64,000 nt of DNA from CAYRFE01 sp964423645 [NCBI: uncultured bacterium] (GTDB lineage: Bacteria; Macinerneyibacteriota; Macinerneyibacteria; Macinerneyibacteriales). Every line of letters starts with the position of its first letter. Position 1 is the stretch's first letter. Below the pieces are notes generated by a model. It did no database searches. It was given only the letters and a program-made list of their open reading frames with translations, and was not told where the DNA came from. The stretch lies in assembly GCA_964423645.1 (NCBI GenBank), contig CAYRFE010000017.1, positions 10,317-74,316 on the forward strand. The letters are read 5' to 3'. Shown piece by piece: positions 46,946 to 57,500 of the stretch. The position numbers and the translations under genes were made by a program.

Positions 46946-48025
46946 GTGTTGAAAATTATCACGGTGAGTTTGATCTTTTTGTGGTGTACTGCATGTGTAA
47001 AAAATTCTGACGGTATGCAAGTAACGATTCAGAACACCCAGCGGTGGAGTAGCGGTTTACGGGCAAATAATCAACCCGGGTTGTCGGGTATCAGTGAGGA
47101 TGAAATTTATATCTGGGGTACGCGCGGAGATCAATTTCTAATGACTTTTTACAGTTTTTCCGGCGAGAAACTTCGTGAAATAGTTTTCAATAAGGGAAAA
47201 GGACCGGGAGAAATTCAATTTCCACGTATCGCGAAGCTTGCTGATGAAAAAATATTTATCTATGATTATTGGTTGCGGAGGATAAATATTTATTCTCTTG
47301 ATGGTAAAATTATTGATGATATTGTAATTAATGATTCGGATTTATCCTCAATATCGGATTTATTTTATTACAAGGAAAAGATTTACATTCATTGTTCGGA
47401 AAAATGCCTTCTTGCTGCAATTGATATGACGGGGACAGTAGTAAAAAAACGAATGTATGAACCGTCAACAGTATCAAGTAATGCGGATGAAACACCGATT
47501 CTTAACGGTGCATTATACTTGAACGATAGGGAAAGATCTCTGTATATAGCATATTCTAATACACCTTTGCGTATTGATGTATTTGATCTTGCTCTGGAAA
47601 AAACAGATAGTATGGTGATTCCTCAACATAAAAAATACGAACCCTATCGATTTCAATTGCAACAATATGGTGATATGACTTTTATGTCGAGCGTAGGGGA
47701 TGATCTCGCATCGTCAGTTGCATTTTGGAAAGACTACATACTCCTGCCGTTACCTGCAAGAACAGTGCAAACGGAAACGAAGGATTTACCGAAGGATGTT
47801 GATAATGGATTTCAACTTATTAATACAAGAAAAAAACAAGTAGCAGGAGTAGCGTACGATGAGGTATTTCGTCATACACTCGGATTGTCATATTATATAC
47901 TTGGTGTCAGAAAGAATATGATCATTTGCGGAGTATACGCAACTCATAAAGAATCGTACGAAAGATCATACGGTACAAAATCGGGGGATGACTTGGAGAT
48001 ATTTGTTTTTACGATAACTGAGTAG
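46946..48025 (+). CDS. 6-bladed beta-propeller lipoprotein, paralogue C
   Basis: 359 residues from GTG 46946 with AAGGAGG about 8 bases upstream. Lipobox region LWCTAC gives a lipid anchor. REIVFNKGKGPGEIQFPRI carries the family signature, then blades such as KIFIYDYWLRRINIYSLDGK. It is on the plus strand, opposite to paralogues A and B, and is flanked on both sides by direct copies of the long interspersed element (45915-46409 and 48097-48552). Recombination between these could therefore delete it. Confidence 0.82.
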   Translation: MLKIITVSLIFLWCTACVKNSDGMQVTIQNTQRWSSGLRANNQPGLSGISEDEIYIWGTRGDQFLMTFYSFSGEKLREIVFNKGKGPGEIQFPRIAKLADEKIFIYDYWLRRINIYSLDGKIIDDIVINDSDLSSISDLFYYKEKIYIHCSEKCLLAAIDMTGTVVKKRMYEPSTVSSNADETPILNGALYLNDRERSLYIAYSNTPLRIDVFDLALEKTDSMVIPQHKKYEPYRFQLQQYGDMTFMSSVGDDLASSVAFWKDYILLPLPARTVQTETKDLPKDVDNGFQLINTRKKQVAGVAYDEVFRHTLGLSYYILGVRKNMIICGVYATHKESYERSYGTKSGDDLEIFVFTITE

Positions 48026-48046
48026 AACACTTTGTGAAAATGAACT

Positions 48047-48068
48047 ACCCCGTAGCACGCTACGGGGT
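48047..48068 (+). terminator. Hairpin after propeller C
   Basis: ACCCCGTAGC and GCTACGGGGT, a perfect 10-bp inverted repeat with a 2-base spacer, 21 bases beyond the stop. There is no T-run, so it may act as an mRNA-stabilising hairpin. Related hairpins recur elsewhere in the window. Confidence 0.45.
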
Positions 48069-48096
48069 GTCTCCCCAAAAAACATTAAAAAAATCA

Positions 48097-48552
48097 GACT
48101 TTTGCTTAATTCAAAATTTCCAAAGTATCTTTATTTTCTAAAAAGGGGTGTGGGGACGAAGTCCCCGCTACATTAGAAAAATTTAAGCCCCTCCCGATTT
48201 TCACGGGAGGGGTTTGGGGATAGCGCAACTTATAAAATCCTGCCTTACTTTTTGTCTTGACACAAAAAGTAACAAAAAGGTCAAGGCTGTAAAAAATCAT
48301 CTACAATTCTGCGTATTTTTTCTACAGCGCATAAACTCGCTATGCTCACACAGTATGCGCTGCTTCACGAAAAAACACTTGAATTGCTTCACGATAATTT
48401 TTTAAGGCCGATTGTGAAATTCTTTAAGGGGTGCGGGGACGGTGTAGAGACACGGCATGCCGTGTCTGTAACCGAAAATGCCCGCCTCCCGATTTTCACG
48501 GGAGGGGTTTGGGGTGGGCCCAAATTCAAAAAATGGTAGTTTTGCAAAGGTT
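48097..48552 (+). repeat. Long composite interspersed element, copy 8
   Basis: Fills most of the gap 48026-48557. Same internal module (48228-48435) and same right half as copy 7, with only a few base differences. Its left half carries GGGGACGAAGTCCCC instead of the longer palindromes of copy 7. Right end TAGTTTTGCAAAGG abuts the stop of the LuxR-type gene. Confidence 0.88.
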
Positions 48553-48557
48553 TCGAC

Positions 48558-49451
48558 TTATCGAAGGCCGTCTAAATATTGTACCAGTTCAACGCGATTT
48601 TTCACATTTACTTTTTTATAAATATTAAAGATGTGTGACTTTATTGTATTTTCTGCAAGGCAAAGAGCATCGGCGATCTCTTTGTTGAGTTTTCCGACAC
48701 AGATCATTTTTACTATTTCAATTTCTCTGTTTGTCAATTGAGAATCAACGGCGAGTTTTTTATAGACATAGTCATTATTGTGAATATCCGGATACAGTGA
48801 ACGTAGAAAAGGAATGGTATACATAAAGATTATCGGAAAAAAGAGCAAATATTCGACTGCACTGTACCCCGGAGCAATTTTTAAAATATCCCAGACAGTC
48901 AATGAGATCGTATCAAAAATGAAAATGAACGCAGTGAATTGCAGTATGGGTTTTGAGTAGGTGTGTCGTATGGCCTTGATCAGAAATACACCCGTGATGG
49001 TGTAAACTATCACGCGAATAATAAGATTGCTGCCCATGGTAAAACCGTAATGAGCGATCGCATAGTGACGGAACAAGAGCTCTGCGATAAGCAATGCAGT
49101 GAACGAAAATAGTAATGGGAACCGCACTTTTTTTGAAAAAGTGCCTGTGGCTGCGATGAAAAGAATACTCGCAATCGTATAATGATAAATGGTAGCGTTT
49201 ATAAGAAACACTTTCTTAAAAAAGGTTACTATATAAATATAATATTCGAAATAGCGATTTAAACGAAGCATGATTTCATGGAAGTCGATCACCATATTGA
49301 TGAGTAACCCTAAAACAAGAAGCACCAGCGCGGTAATGATCCTGACCCCGAGCGGATTAGGGTGTTTATGATTGAATACGATAACCTTGTAGGTTGTGAT
49401 TCCACACATAAAAAGAGATATTACGAATATTGCCAGGCGTGCCGTATGCAT
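48558..49451 (-). CDS. Membrane-anchored LuxR-type transcription regulator
   Basis: About 297 residues. Seven or so hydrophobic helices fill ~5-225, and a LuxR/GerE helix-turn-helix ends the protein (LTNREIEIVKMICVGKLNKEIADALCLAENTIKSHIF). Regulators with a multi-helix membrane domain and LuxR output sense membrane or small hydrophobic signals by unknown means. ATG at 49451 (MHTARLAI) is chosen; a GTG at 49514 would add 21 residues and neither has a strong ribosome site. Diverges from the PD40 lipoprotein gene, a possible target. Confidence 0.82.
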   Translation of the reverse strand: MHTARLAIFVISLFMCGITTYKVIVFNHKHPNPLGVRIITALVLLVLGLLINMVIDFHEIMLRLNRYFEYYIYIVTFFKKVFLINATIYHYTIASILFIAATGTFSKKVRFPLLFSFTALLIAELLFRHYAIAHYGFTMGSNLIIRVIVYTITGVFLIKAIRHTYSKPILQFTAFIFIFDTISLTVWDILKIAPGYSAVEYLLFFPIIFMYTIPFLRSLYPDIHNNDYVYKKLAVDSQLTNREIEIVKMICVGKLNKEIADALCLAENTIKSHIFNIYKKVNVKNRVELVQYLDGLR

Positions 49452-49552
49452 ACGATGACTATGAAATATCTTACGATACTTGTCAATACAAAATCTTCGG
49501 TACTTGCAGGACACAACTTTAGTTCATGAGCGAATACACTTAAGTTGTATTG

Positions 49553-49580
49553 TTGCCGACTCTTTTTTTTGTTGTAATAC
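49553..49580 (+). promoter_or_regulatory. Possible promoter of PD40 lipoprotein gene
   Basis: TTGCCG (49553-49558), 16-bp spacer, TAATAC (49575-49580), in the divergent region with the LuxR-type gene. Confidence 0.4.
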
Positions 49581-49638
49581 CGTCACAGGCCGAGCGCAGC
49601 CATGTGCTATGATAACGCTTCGGCAGAAAGGAAGAGAA

Positions 49639-50583
49639 ATGAAAAAAGTGAAATTGGTTACTTTTGTTGTCATGATGTTGTTGGTCGTCACCGCGGGGTG
49701 TAAAAAGTCATCAACCGCTCCGGAAGAAGATCCGGGACCGTCAATGATGAATGTGTTCGGGGAGTATATGGGGGCAACACTGCCCGGTAGTACTCCGTTA
49801 CGTTTTGCGCCGGATCCTTTACTGACCGCCGGCACCACGTGGTTCTATCACGGCTCGCCGATATTCTCACCTGACGGCACGGAAATGTATTTTGTGAAAT
49901 ACTTTACAGCCACCGACCAAACCGAGATTTGGTTCACGCGTCGCGAGGGTACACAATGGATTGTTCCGCAAAAAGCCTCATTTTCGCAAGGCGGATTTGT
50001 GAATAATCCTTTTTTTGTCGGTAATGATAATGATACATTATATTTCAAATCGAACATGAACGGTTACTTCATTCACAAAGTTACTCGTACAGCGAACGGA
50101 TGGTCAGCACCAACATCGCTTGCGATACCTTTGCCGGTCGGGTATACAGCCGGTAATGACTTTTGTGTCGTGTCCGACGGATCCGTTTATTTTTCCGCGG
50201 ATAGTCTCGCTACGAAGTGTGAAATATTCATTTCACGGTATAATGCAGGTACATATTCAACTCCTGAAAGTTTGACTGCGATCAACACTTCCGGGTATAA
50301 TGAATGGTTGGGATTTGTCGACCCGAGTGAAACATATATGATTTTTGTGTCAAACAGAACGGGTGGAAGCGGCATGCATGATCTCTATCTTTCGCGAAAA
50401 AGTGATACCGGATGGAGTACGCCCGTCAATCTGGGTGTTACAATTAACAGTTCATGGGAAGACGGAGCGCCGCATATTACTGCTGATGGTAACTATTTGT
50501 TTTTTAATACTGTTAAATCCGGAGATCAAGGATTTACACCGTATTGGGTGGATTCAAGCATACTTGATGCCTTGGTAAAATAA
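49639..50583 (+). CDS. PD40 (TolB-like) beta-propeller lipoprotein
   Basis: 314 residues with signal peptide and lipobox VTAGC at about 15-19. Blade motifs GSPIFSPDGTEMYFV, YMIFVSNRTGGSGMHDLYLS and APHITADGNYLFFNT are PD40/WD40-like repeats as in TolB-type and OmpA-associated proteins. Lipid-anchored, function unknown. AAAGGAAG precedes the ATG by 5 bases. Confidence 0.82.
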   Translation: MKKVKLVTFVVMMLLVVTAGCKKSSTAPEEDPGPSMMNVFGEYMGATLPGSTPLRFAPDPLLTAGTTWFYHGSPIFSPDGTEMYFVKYFTATDQTEIWFTRREGTQWIVPQKASFSQGGFVNNPFFVGNDNDTLYFKSNMNGYFIHKVTRTANGWSAPTSLAIPLPVGYTAGNDFCVVSDGSVYFSADSLATKCEIFISRYNAGTYSTPESLTAINTSGYNEWLGFVDPSETYMIFVSNRTGGSGMHDLYLSRKSDTGWSTPVNLGVTINSSWEDGAPHITADGNYLFFNTVKSGDQGFTPYWVDSSILDALVK

Positions 50584-51128
50584 CTATATTTTTGATTTGT
50601 GCCATCCCCAAACCCCTCCCGTGAAAACGGGAGGCGGGCATTTTCGGTTACAGACACGGCATGCCGTGTCTCTACACCGTCCCCCCACCCCTTAAACGAC
50701 ATTAATAAACCGGTAAGAAAAAACAAAACGTGTCGAAATGAAAACGCAGAAAATTTAGCTCCCCCTCGCGGTTACGCGTTTCCCCCTCTTTGCAAAAAAG
50801 AGGGGGAAATAAAACGGCATTAAAAAATCAGCGTGATGCAATTCAAGCTATGTCCCATAAAAAAACATCAGGATGTCATTATCGGGCTTGACCCGATAAT
50901 CCAGTAGTAATCTTAATTGCACCTGGATTCCCGTTTTCACGAGAATGACACATACCGGCTTTTGTGGCAAGACAAAAAGTAAGGCATGATTTTTGAAGTT
51001 GTGCCATCCCCAAACCCCTTCCATTGAAATTGGAAGGGGCTTTACGATTTTAATAACGGGGACTTCGTCCCCGCGCCCCTATTTTGAATATACTGAGAAT
51101 GAAGAAGTTTCGAATTTCGCATAGACCT
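50584..51128 (-). repeat. Composite interspersed element, copy 9
   Basis: Occupies nearly all of the gap 50584-51192. Contains a CCCCTCCCG hairpin, a palindrome centred on CGGCATGCCG, an ATCGGGCTTGACCCGAT-type module (about 50854-50990), a GGGGACTTCGTCCCC palindrome and a right end near TTTCGCATAGACC. The ATCGGG module recurs at 53511-53668. Confidence 0.8.
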
Positions 51129-51192
51129 TTTCTTGATCTTTTGCGATGAGACGGCACAGTCATATAATTGACAATGACGAACGGATACAGGA

Positions 51193-51720
51193 CTAACCCT
51201 CGGTTGGTCGCCGAAGTTCCCATTTGATATATTCATCGTTGCGAGAGACCTCTGCGAAATGCAGTTTGTGCAATACTCGTGCTGATGCAGTATTGCGGAT
51301 CAGGCACTCAGCGATGATTTTCTGTACCGATGTATGTTTGCGGCCTTGTTCGATAAGTGCGTCCGCGGCCTCATAACAGTAACCTTTTTGCCGCTCAGAC
51401 GCGATTATGGAGAAACCGATCTCGATCGTTCCGTTTTCATCAGGCGGACCTTTGAATCCGATGTCACCGATGATCGTATGTTCTTCTTGTAACACAATGA
51501 CCCAAGGTCCGAACAGATCGGGTTCGTGATCATGGAGTAATTCAATGAAAAAAGGCAGTGCATCACAAAGGTCTCCGAACGGCCATAGTCCGTGAGTATG
51601 AAATCCTATTTTTTCAAATGCGAGTTCATCTCTTGCCAGCGCGGCATCTGCCATTTCACCGGTCATCGGGTGAAGCACTAATCGTGTGGTGCGGATGGGT
51701 GTCGGTGACGCATGCTTCAT
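51193..51720 (-). CDS. GNAT acetyltransferase
   Basis: 175 residues from ATG 51720. TTRLVLHPMTGEMADAAL, IIGDIGFKGPPDENGTIEIGFSI, ASERQKGYCYEAADALI (acetyl-CoA loop) and CLIRNTASARVLHKLHFAEV are RimJ/RimL-like. Substrate unknown. The start overlaps the stop of the cytidine deaminase gene by one base (TAATG), so expression is coupled to it. Confidence 0.85.
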   Translation of the reverse strand: MKHASPTPIRTTRLVLHPMTGEMADAALARDELAFEKIGFHTHGLWPFGDLCDALPFFIELLHDHEPDLFGPWVIVLQEEHTIIGDIGFKGPPDENGTIEIGFSIIASERQKGYCYEAADALIEQGRKHTSVQKIIAECLIRNTASARVLHKLHFAEVSRNDEYIKWELRRPTEG

Positions 51721-52115
51721 TATTGTTTTTGCCACCAATTCGAGTAGGGAAGCATGTCGCTGAGCACGACTGTTTTGTCTGCATCGAGTATTACTTCTGT
51801 ATGCAGATTATTCGAGTCAATATCATAGATGAGTTGTCTGCATGAACCGCATGGCGATATGACAAATATTTCACCGATATCGTTTTTCCATACGGCGACA
51901 ATTTTTTGTATACCGAATATCCCGTCGGTGATCATCGAAGCGATAGCATTTTTTTCTGCACAAAATGAATTTGATCCAAGGTCAGCGCATATGCCGCAAT
52001 ATACAGTGTTGTTCTCGGCAAGCAATGCACATCCCACATCTCCGACCGATCCTAACGGTTTTTGTGTCGCGCGGATGACCGATGCGGCTTTTTGTATGAG
52101 GAGTTCATTGGTCAT
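51720..52115 (-). CDS. cdd: Cytidine deaminase
   Basis: 131 residues, the usual small homotetrameric length. The zinc and catalytic motif SFCAEKNAI (Cys-Ala-Glu) and the second site SPCGSCRQ (Cys-xx-Cys) are intact. Reaction: hydrolytic deamination of cytidine and deoxycytidine to uridine/deoxyuridine in pyrimidine salvage. Lies 11 bp after the alcohol dehydrogenase gene and is coupled to the GNAT gene. Confidence 0.94.
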   Translation of the reverse strand: MTNELLIQKAASVIRATQKPLGSVGDVGCALLAENNTVYCGICADLGSNSFCAEKNAIASMITDGIFGIQKIVAVWKNDIGEIFVISPCGSCRQLIYDIDSNNLHTEVILDADKTVVLSDMLPYSNWWQKQ

Positions 52116-52126
52116 GCGGTCTGTTC

Positions 52127-53287
52127 CTAGAACGATTTTTCCAGTATAGTAATGATATCGTCACGTGTAAGTTTTTTAAAATTGCCTAACGAGCCAAACG
52201 CCATCGCTTTATCCGCCATTTCGCCGAAACGGGTATTATCAACACCCACGTCACGCAGGCGTGAAGGGATCCCCAGGCTTTCAAAAAACAGTCGGGTGGC
52301 GTCAATTGATTTTTCAGCAGCGCTCAGCGCATTGGTGTCGGTGATCCCCCATACATGTTGTGCATATGCTGAAAATTTCGGTAATGTGGTCTCCGACAAT
52401 ACATGTTTCATCCAGTGAGGAGTGATTATCGCAAGCCCCGTGCCATGGGTTATGTCAAAAATGGCGCTCACTTCATGTTCGATCATGTGCGTGCTCCAGT
52501 CGCCCATTTTTCCTGTGCTGAGCAGACCGTTGAGCGCTAATGTGCCGGCCCACATGAGTTGGGCGCGTGCGTCATAATTTTTCGGGTCATACACTGCTAT
52601 CGGCCCATACTGGATGCAGGTCTTTAAAAGCGCTTCCGCTAATCTGTCCTGAACAAACGTATCCTCGGTCGGACTGAAATATTGTTCAAAAACATGGCTC
52701 ATGATATCCGCCGTACCGGCAGCCGTTTGATTTTTCGGTACGGAGTAGGTATTTTCGGGATCCAGTATTGAGAATGCGGGACGTAATAAAGGGCTTCCCA
52801 TACCGCGTTTTTCCAATGTAGCCTCATTGCTTATCACAGCGCCGCCGTTCATCTCGGAGCCTGTGGCGGCAAGGGTAAGTATCGTGCCGATCTTGAGCGC
52901 TTTGCTCACCATGGCTTTTCGCATGCAAAAATCCCACGGATCGCCATCATACATCGCGCCTGCCGCAATGGCTTTTGATGCGTCGATCACGCTTCCTCCT
53001 CCGACGGCCAGAATGAAGTCGAGACCATGTTCTTTACACAGTTTGACACCGGCACGCACACTTTCTATGGAAGGATTGGGTTTGATACCGCCCAATTCGG
53101 TGAAGAAAATATTGTTTTTTTTCAAAATATCAGTGACCGTATCATAGAGTCCGTTATCTTTAATACTTTTACCGCCGTAGGTGAGAAGTACGCGAGTTCC
53201 GTGCGTGTTGATCGCACCGGCGAGTTTGTCGATCTTACCTTTGCCGAAATGGATGGTGGTGGGGATTGAAAAATCAAAATTAAGCAT
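52127..53287 (-). CDS. Iron-containing alcohol dehydrogenase (butanol dehydrogenase-like)
   Basis: 386 residues, normal for the NAD(P)-dependent BDH/YqhD-type branch. LAVGGGSVIDASKAIAAG is the cofactor loop, MSHVFEQYFSP and ITHGTGLAIITPHWMKHV hold the metal-binding histidines, and LAATGSEMNGGAVISN the conserved centre. It probably reduces medium-chain aldehydes. ATG 53287 is chosen for AAGGAGG 7 bases upstream and the family start FDFSIPTTIHFGKGK. First gene of a three-gene unit with cdd and GNAT. Confidence 0.92.
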   Translation of the reverse strand: MLNFDFSIPTTIHFGKGKIDKLAGAINTHGTRVLLTYGGKSIKDNGLYDTVTDILKKNNIFFTELGGIKPNPSIESVRAGVKLCKEHGLDFILAVGGGSVIDASKAIAAGAMYDGDPWDFCMRKAMVSKALKIGTILTLAATGSEMNGGAVISNEATLEKRGMGSPLLRPAFSILDPENTYSVPKNQTAAGTADIMSHVFEQYFSPTEDTFVQDRLAEALLKTCIQYGPIAVYDPKNYDARAQLMWAGTLALNGLLSTGKMGDWSTHMIEHEVSAIFDITHGTGLAIITPHWMKHVLSETTLPKFSAYAQHVWGITDTNALSAAEKSIDATRLFFESLGIPSRLRDVGVDNTRFGEMADKAMAFGSLGNFKKLTRDDIITILEKSF

Positions 53288-53389
53288 ACAAGAACCTCCT
53301 TGTTGTCTGCATGATTGTATAATAAAAAAGCGAAGGATGCAATGATATATGAATTTGTAAGAAGGGTGTGGCAGTACAAGAAGTGAGTT

Positions 53390-53752
53390 TCGCGTTGCTA
53401 TGGTTCTATTTTTGGAAAGCGTGCCCTCCCCAAACCCCTTAATAATAAAAGCCATATACAACAAGACCTCCCAAAACGGCATTAAAAAATCAGCGTATAG
53501 CAATTCAAGCTATATCCCATAAAAAAACATCAGGGTATCATTATCGGGCTTGACCCGATAATCCAGTAGTAATCTTAATTGCACCTGGATTCCCGTTGGA
53601 ATTTATCCTCGTGAAAACGGGGACGGGAATGACACATACCGGCTTTTTGTGGCAAGACAAAAAGTAAGGCAGAATTTCATCACCCCGTTATTATATAGGC
53701 GTCTCTGTTTTGAATAGAACGAGGATGAAGATGCTTTGAATTACGCAAAGGA
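53390..53752 (-). repeat. Composite interspersed element, copy 10
   Basis: Within the gap 53288-53917. It carries the ATCGGGCTTGACCCGAT module (53511-53668), which differs from copy 9 mainly by a 27-bp insertion. The shared AAGACAAAAAGTAAGGC segment and a right end TTACGCAAAGG are also present. The CCCCTCCC hairpin is lost. 53753-53917 contains only the leader of the next gene. Confidence 0.75.
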
Positions 53753-53917
53753 TTCTGCGTATATAACCGCGTACACGATGTCGCGGAAAGAATATCCTTT
53801 TATACTAGTAAAAAAATCACGAATGTGATAAAAAAAGTATGAAAGTATTCGCATTCGAGAAAAAACTATGGTATAAAAAAGAGACGGAATAGTTGAACCA
53901 ACGAAAAGGGAGGTTTC

Positions 53918-54559
53918 ATGAAAACGATGGTAGTGAGTATTTTGGTAGGTATGATGCTTGTAATGTCCTCTTGCGGTGGCGGAAGCGACCCTGTTAAACC
54001 GGTAGTTCCGACAGCACAGCAGATGGCGGCAGAGGGTTGGACTGCGTATACATCAAATAATTATACGTTAGCGATCGAGAAATTTAACGCGTGTATCGCA
54101 TCGTATCCTTCATATGCTGATGCATATGCAGGTGCGGGATGGGCGTCATTACGCAATAACAATATCACTGAGGCAAAAACATTCTTTACGACGGGTAACG
54201 GATTGAATCCGACCGGCGATGCGTTGTATATGATTCGTATCGGTCTTGCTTCAGCGACATTACTTGATAATTCGACCCCTGCAACGATCGGCACGGCAAT
54301 TGTCAATTACCTTTCAGCGCATGTTAATATCGCGAATACGTGGGTTCACCCGTATGATATACGTATAACTGCGATCACGTTACATAATTTATTGGCAGAA
54401 GGATATATCAACAGAGGTTCTGCATACTGGGGTACCGAATCGGGTTCGGCAGTGAATGCGCTCACCGCGTGGGGGCAAATCAAAAAAGCACTTGAAATGA
54501 GCACGTCTGACGCAAAAGCGGTAGAACTTCGTGACTATTTAAGAGGGGTTTCATTATGA
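53918..54559 (+). CDS. TPR lipoprotein upstream of the metalloprotease
   Basis: 213 residues with signal peptide and lipobox VMSSC at about 15-19. Helical repeats of TPR type follow: NNYTLAIEKFNACIASYP, YAGAGWASLRNNNITEAKTFF. Its stop overlaps the start of the giant metalloprotease gene (ATGA), so the two are co-translated. It might help display or retain the protease (inference). AAAGGGAGG precedes the ATG. Confidence 0.82.
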   Translation: MKTMVVSILVGMMLVMSSCGGGSDPVKPVVPTAQQMAAEGWTAYTSNNYTLAIEKFNACIASYPSYADAYAGAGWASLRNNNITEAKTFFTTGNGLNPTGDALYMIRIGLASATLLDNSTPATIGTAIVNYLSAHVNIANTWVHPYDIRITAITLHNLLAEGYINRGSAYWGTESGSAVNALTAWGQIKKALEMSTSDAKAVELRDYLRGVSL

Positions 54560-57500
54560 GAAAAATACTATTTTCACTTTTATTTATTTTTGTTGCTATA
54601 GCGACAACTTTTGCGGCTCCGCACCGATTTCTTCCTCTTACGGTCACACAACCGGACGGTGAAGTGCTCAATATCTTTGCAAGCGGTGATGAATTTAACA
54701 ACTACTTGCATGACAAAGACGGTTACTCGATCATGAAAAACCCGAATACGGGTGTATATGAGTATTGTGTGAAACAAGGTAATGACCCGATTGCCTCGGG
54801 TATGCGTGTAGGGGCAATCGATCCCGCATCTTTAGGTGTCGATAAACATATACGTATGTCCGCCGAGAAGACGGATGAAATTCGTAATGCGTTTTATTCT
54901 TACAGAAGCGGAAGTCCGACCGAGATTCAACCTGCACCGACAACAGGATCTATCAACAATCTCGTCGTGTTTATTCGATTCTCCGGTGAGACAGAGTTTA
55001 CACAGAACATTTCGGTATATGATAATATGTTCAATAATGCCACCTCAGGATATAATTCGATGAAGAACTATTACAATGAAGTGTCATACAATCAACTTTC
55101 AATTAACACAACATTTTACCCGACTGCTTCAACGACGGTAGTATCGTATCAGGATACTAATACTCGCGGGTATTATCAGGTGTATTCTTCCACAAATACC
55201 ATAGGCTATTCCGGGGATACTGCTCGTAGAGATCGTGAACACACGCTTTTGGTAAATGCGATCAATGCCATAAAATCACAAATTCCGTCAGGATTGAATC
55301 TTGACGGTGATGGTGATGGCAGAGTGGATAATGTGTGTTTTATCGTAAAGGGAGCACCGGACGGATGGAATTCATTATTATGGCCACACATGTGGTCGTT
55401 GTATAGTCAGACAGTGAATATTAATACAGGCTCGGGCGACAAACGAGTGTATACATTCAACTTCCAACTTGAAACATCATTGAATTCATCAGGAGTGGGT
55501 GTTTTGTGCCATGAGATGTTCCACTCACTCGGCGCCCCCGATTTGTATCATTATTCTGACCAGACACCGTATGTTGATATGGATCCTGTAGGCCCGTGGG
55601 ATATCATGGAATGGGATGCAAATCCTCCGCAACATATGACCATGTTCATGAAGTATAAATACGGAGAATGGATCGATTCGATACCTGAAATTACTACGAC
55701 AGGAACATATACGATCAATGTGAATAAAAATGCGTCAAACAATGTATTTAAAATAGCCTCTGCAAACTCCACTTCGCAATATTATGTCGTTGAATTGCGA
55801 AAAAAAGGCGCAACAGGTGAATTTGATAGCTACCTTCCTGTGACAGGATTACTTATTTATCGTATAAACCCTGCATACAACGGTAACGCAAGTAGCAAGG
55901 ATGAAGTATATGTCTATCGTCCGAATGGCACTGCGACTACAAGCGGTACAGTCGGCAGTAATAATGCAGTATGGTTTGCGGCATTTCACCAGACCGCTCA
56001 GGGAACCGGCGGTATGTTTCCGGCAAAAACTGCTATCAACGATTCGACCAATCCAAGCGGTTGGCTTGCGAATTACGTGAATCCCAGCGTGCCTGCAACA
56101 TGGACAATGGCGGCAGGCGGTTTGGATATTTCCAATATCAATGTGGCTACTGACGGGCTTAGCGCGACGTTTTATGTGAATATCCCCGGTAGCGTAAAAG
56201 AGGTTGCGGTTACCGCACCGAATGGCTCTGAACAATGGAAACGTAATAAGACCTACAATATTACATGGACGGATAATTTTACCGAAAATGTAAAAATTGA
56301 ACTCTATAAAGGCGGATCGAAAGATTCCGACATTTCGACATCTACAGAAAGTGACGGCACGTATTCGTGGACGGTGCCGACCGGTCAAACACTTGGGACA
56401 GATTATAAAATTGTAATTACAAGTGTCGACGATGGGACGGCTACCGATCAAAGCAATGCGGATTTTAGTATTCTCGCGGCTGATACTCTCGCTGTTACCG
56501 CTCCAAACGGTGCTGAATCGTGGAGAACGACCTCAGTTCAGACAATTACGTGGACGGATAACTTTTCGGAAAATGTCGCTATCGAGTTGTGGAAAGGCGG
56601 AACCAAGAGCTCCGATATTACAACGTCGACCGAGAGTGACGGCTCGTATTCATGGACTATTCCCGCAAACGTCGTTCCTGCGACTGATTATAAGATCAAA
56701 ATCGTACAGGTCGGTGATGTAAACGTCAATGACAGCAGTGATGCGAATTTCATTATCACTCCGTATGTATCTGTTACATCTCCAAGCGGTGCTGAGCAAT
56801 GGAAGAGAAATAAGACCTACACTATTACATGGTCTGATAATTTTTCAGAAGATGTGAAAATAGAATTATATAAAGGCACCTATCCTATCGTGACATCGTC
56901 ACCTGCGTCGCAAAACGGTATATCAAATGCACCGACATATGATAGACTGACCATTGTCGCCTCAACACCGAGTGACGGCTCGTATGAGTGGACAATTCCC
57001 GCAAATTACACTATTGCAAGTGATTATAGGATCATTATCAGCAAAGCTGACGATGTGACGGTCATTGATGATAACAATGCGTATTTTTCAATTCTTGCCG
57101 CTGATGTAGTCACGATTACCGCTCCGAACGGCAGTGAATCGTGGAAGATGAATACGACTCAGGCCATCACGTGGACTGATAACTTCACCGAAAACGTTGC
57201 CATCGAATTATGGAAGGGCGGCTCAAAACAATCTGATATCATCGCGTCTACAGAAAGTGACGGATCATATTCATGGGCACTGCCTGAATCGCTTACGGTA
57301 GGCTCTGACTATAGAATAAAGATCGTTCAAGCGGGCGATGCGAATACAAATGACTCAAGTGATGCTGATTTTTCAATACTCGCAGCCGATCCATATATTA
57401 TTGTTGCTACACCGAATGGTAGTGAGCGTATTTTGCGCGGATCAAACTGCGCAATTACCTGGAGTGATAATATATCGGACAACGTAAAAATTGAATTGTA

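Noticed and set aside
55849-56451. 200-codon frame opposite the metalloprotease gene
   Set aside because: Antisense shadow crossing a peptidase and repeat region whose sense translation is clearly coding.
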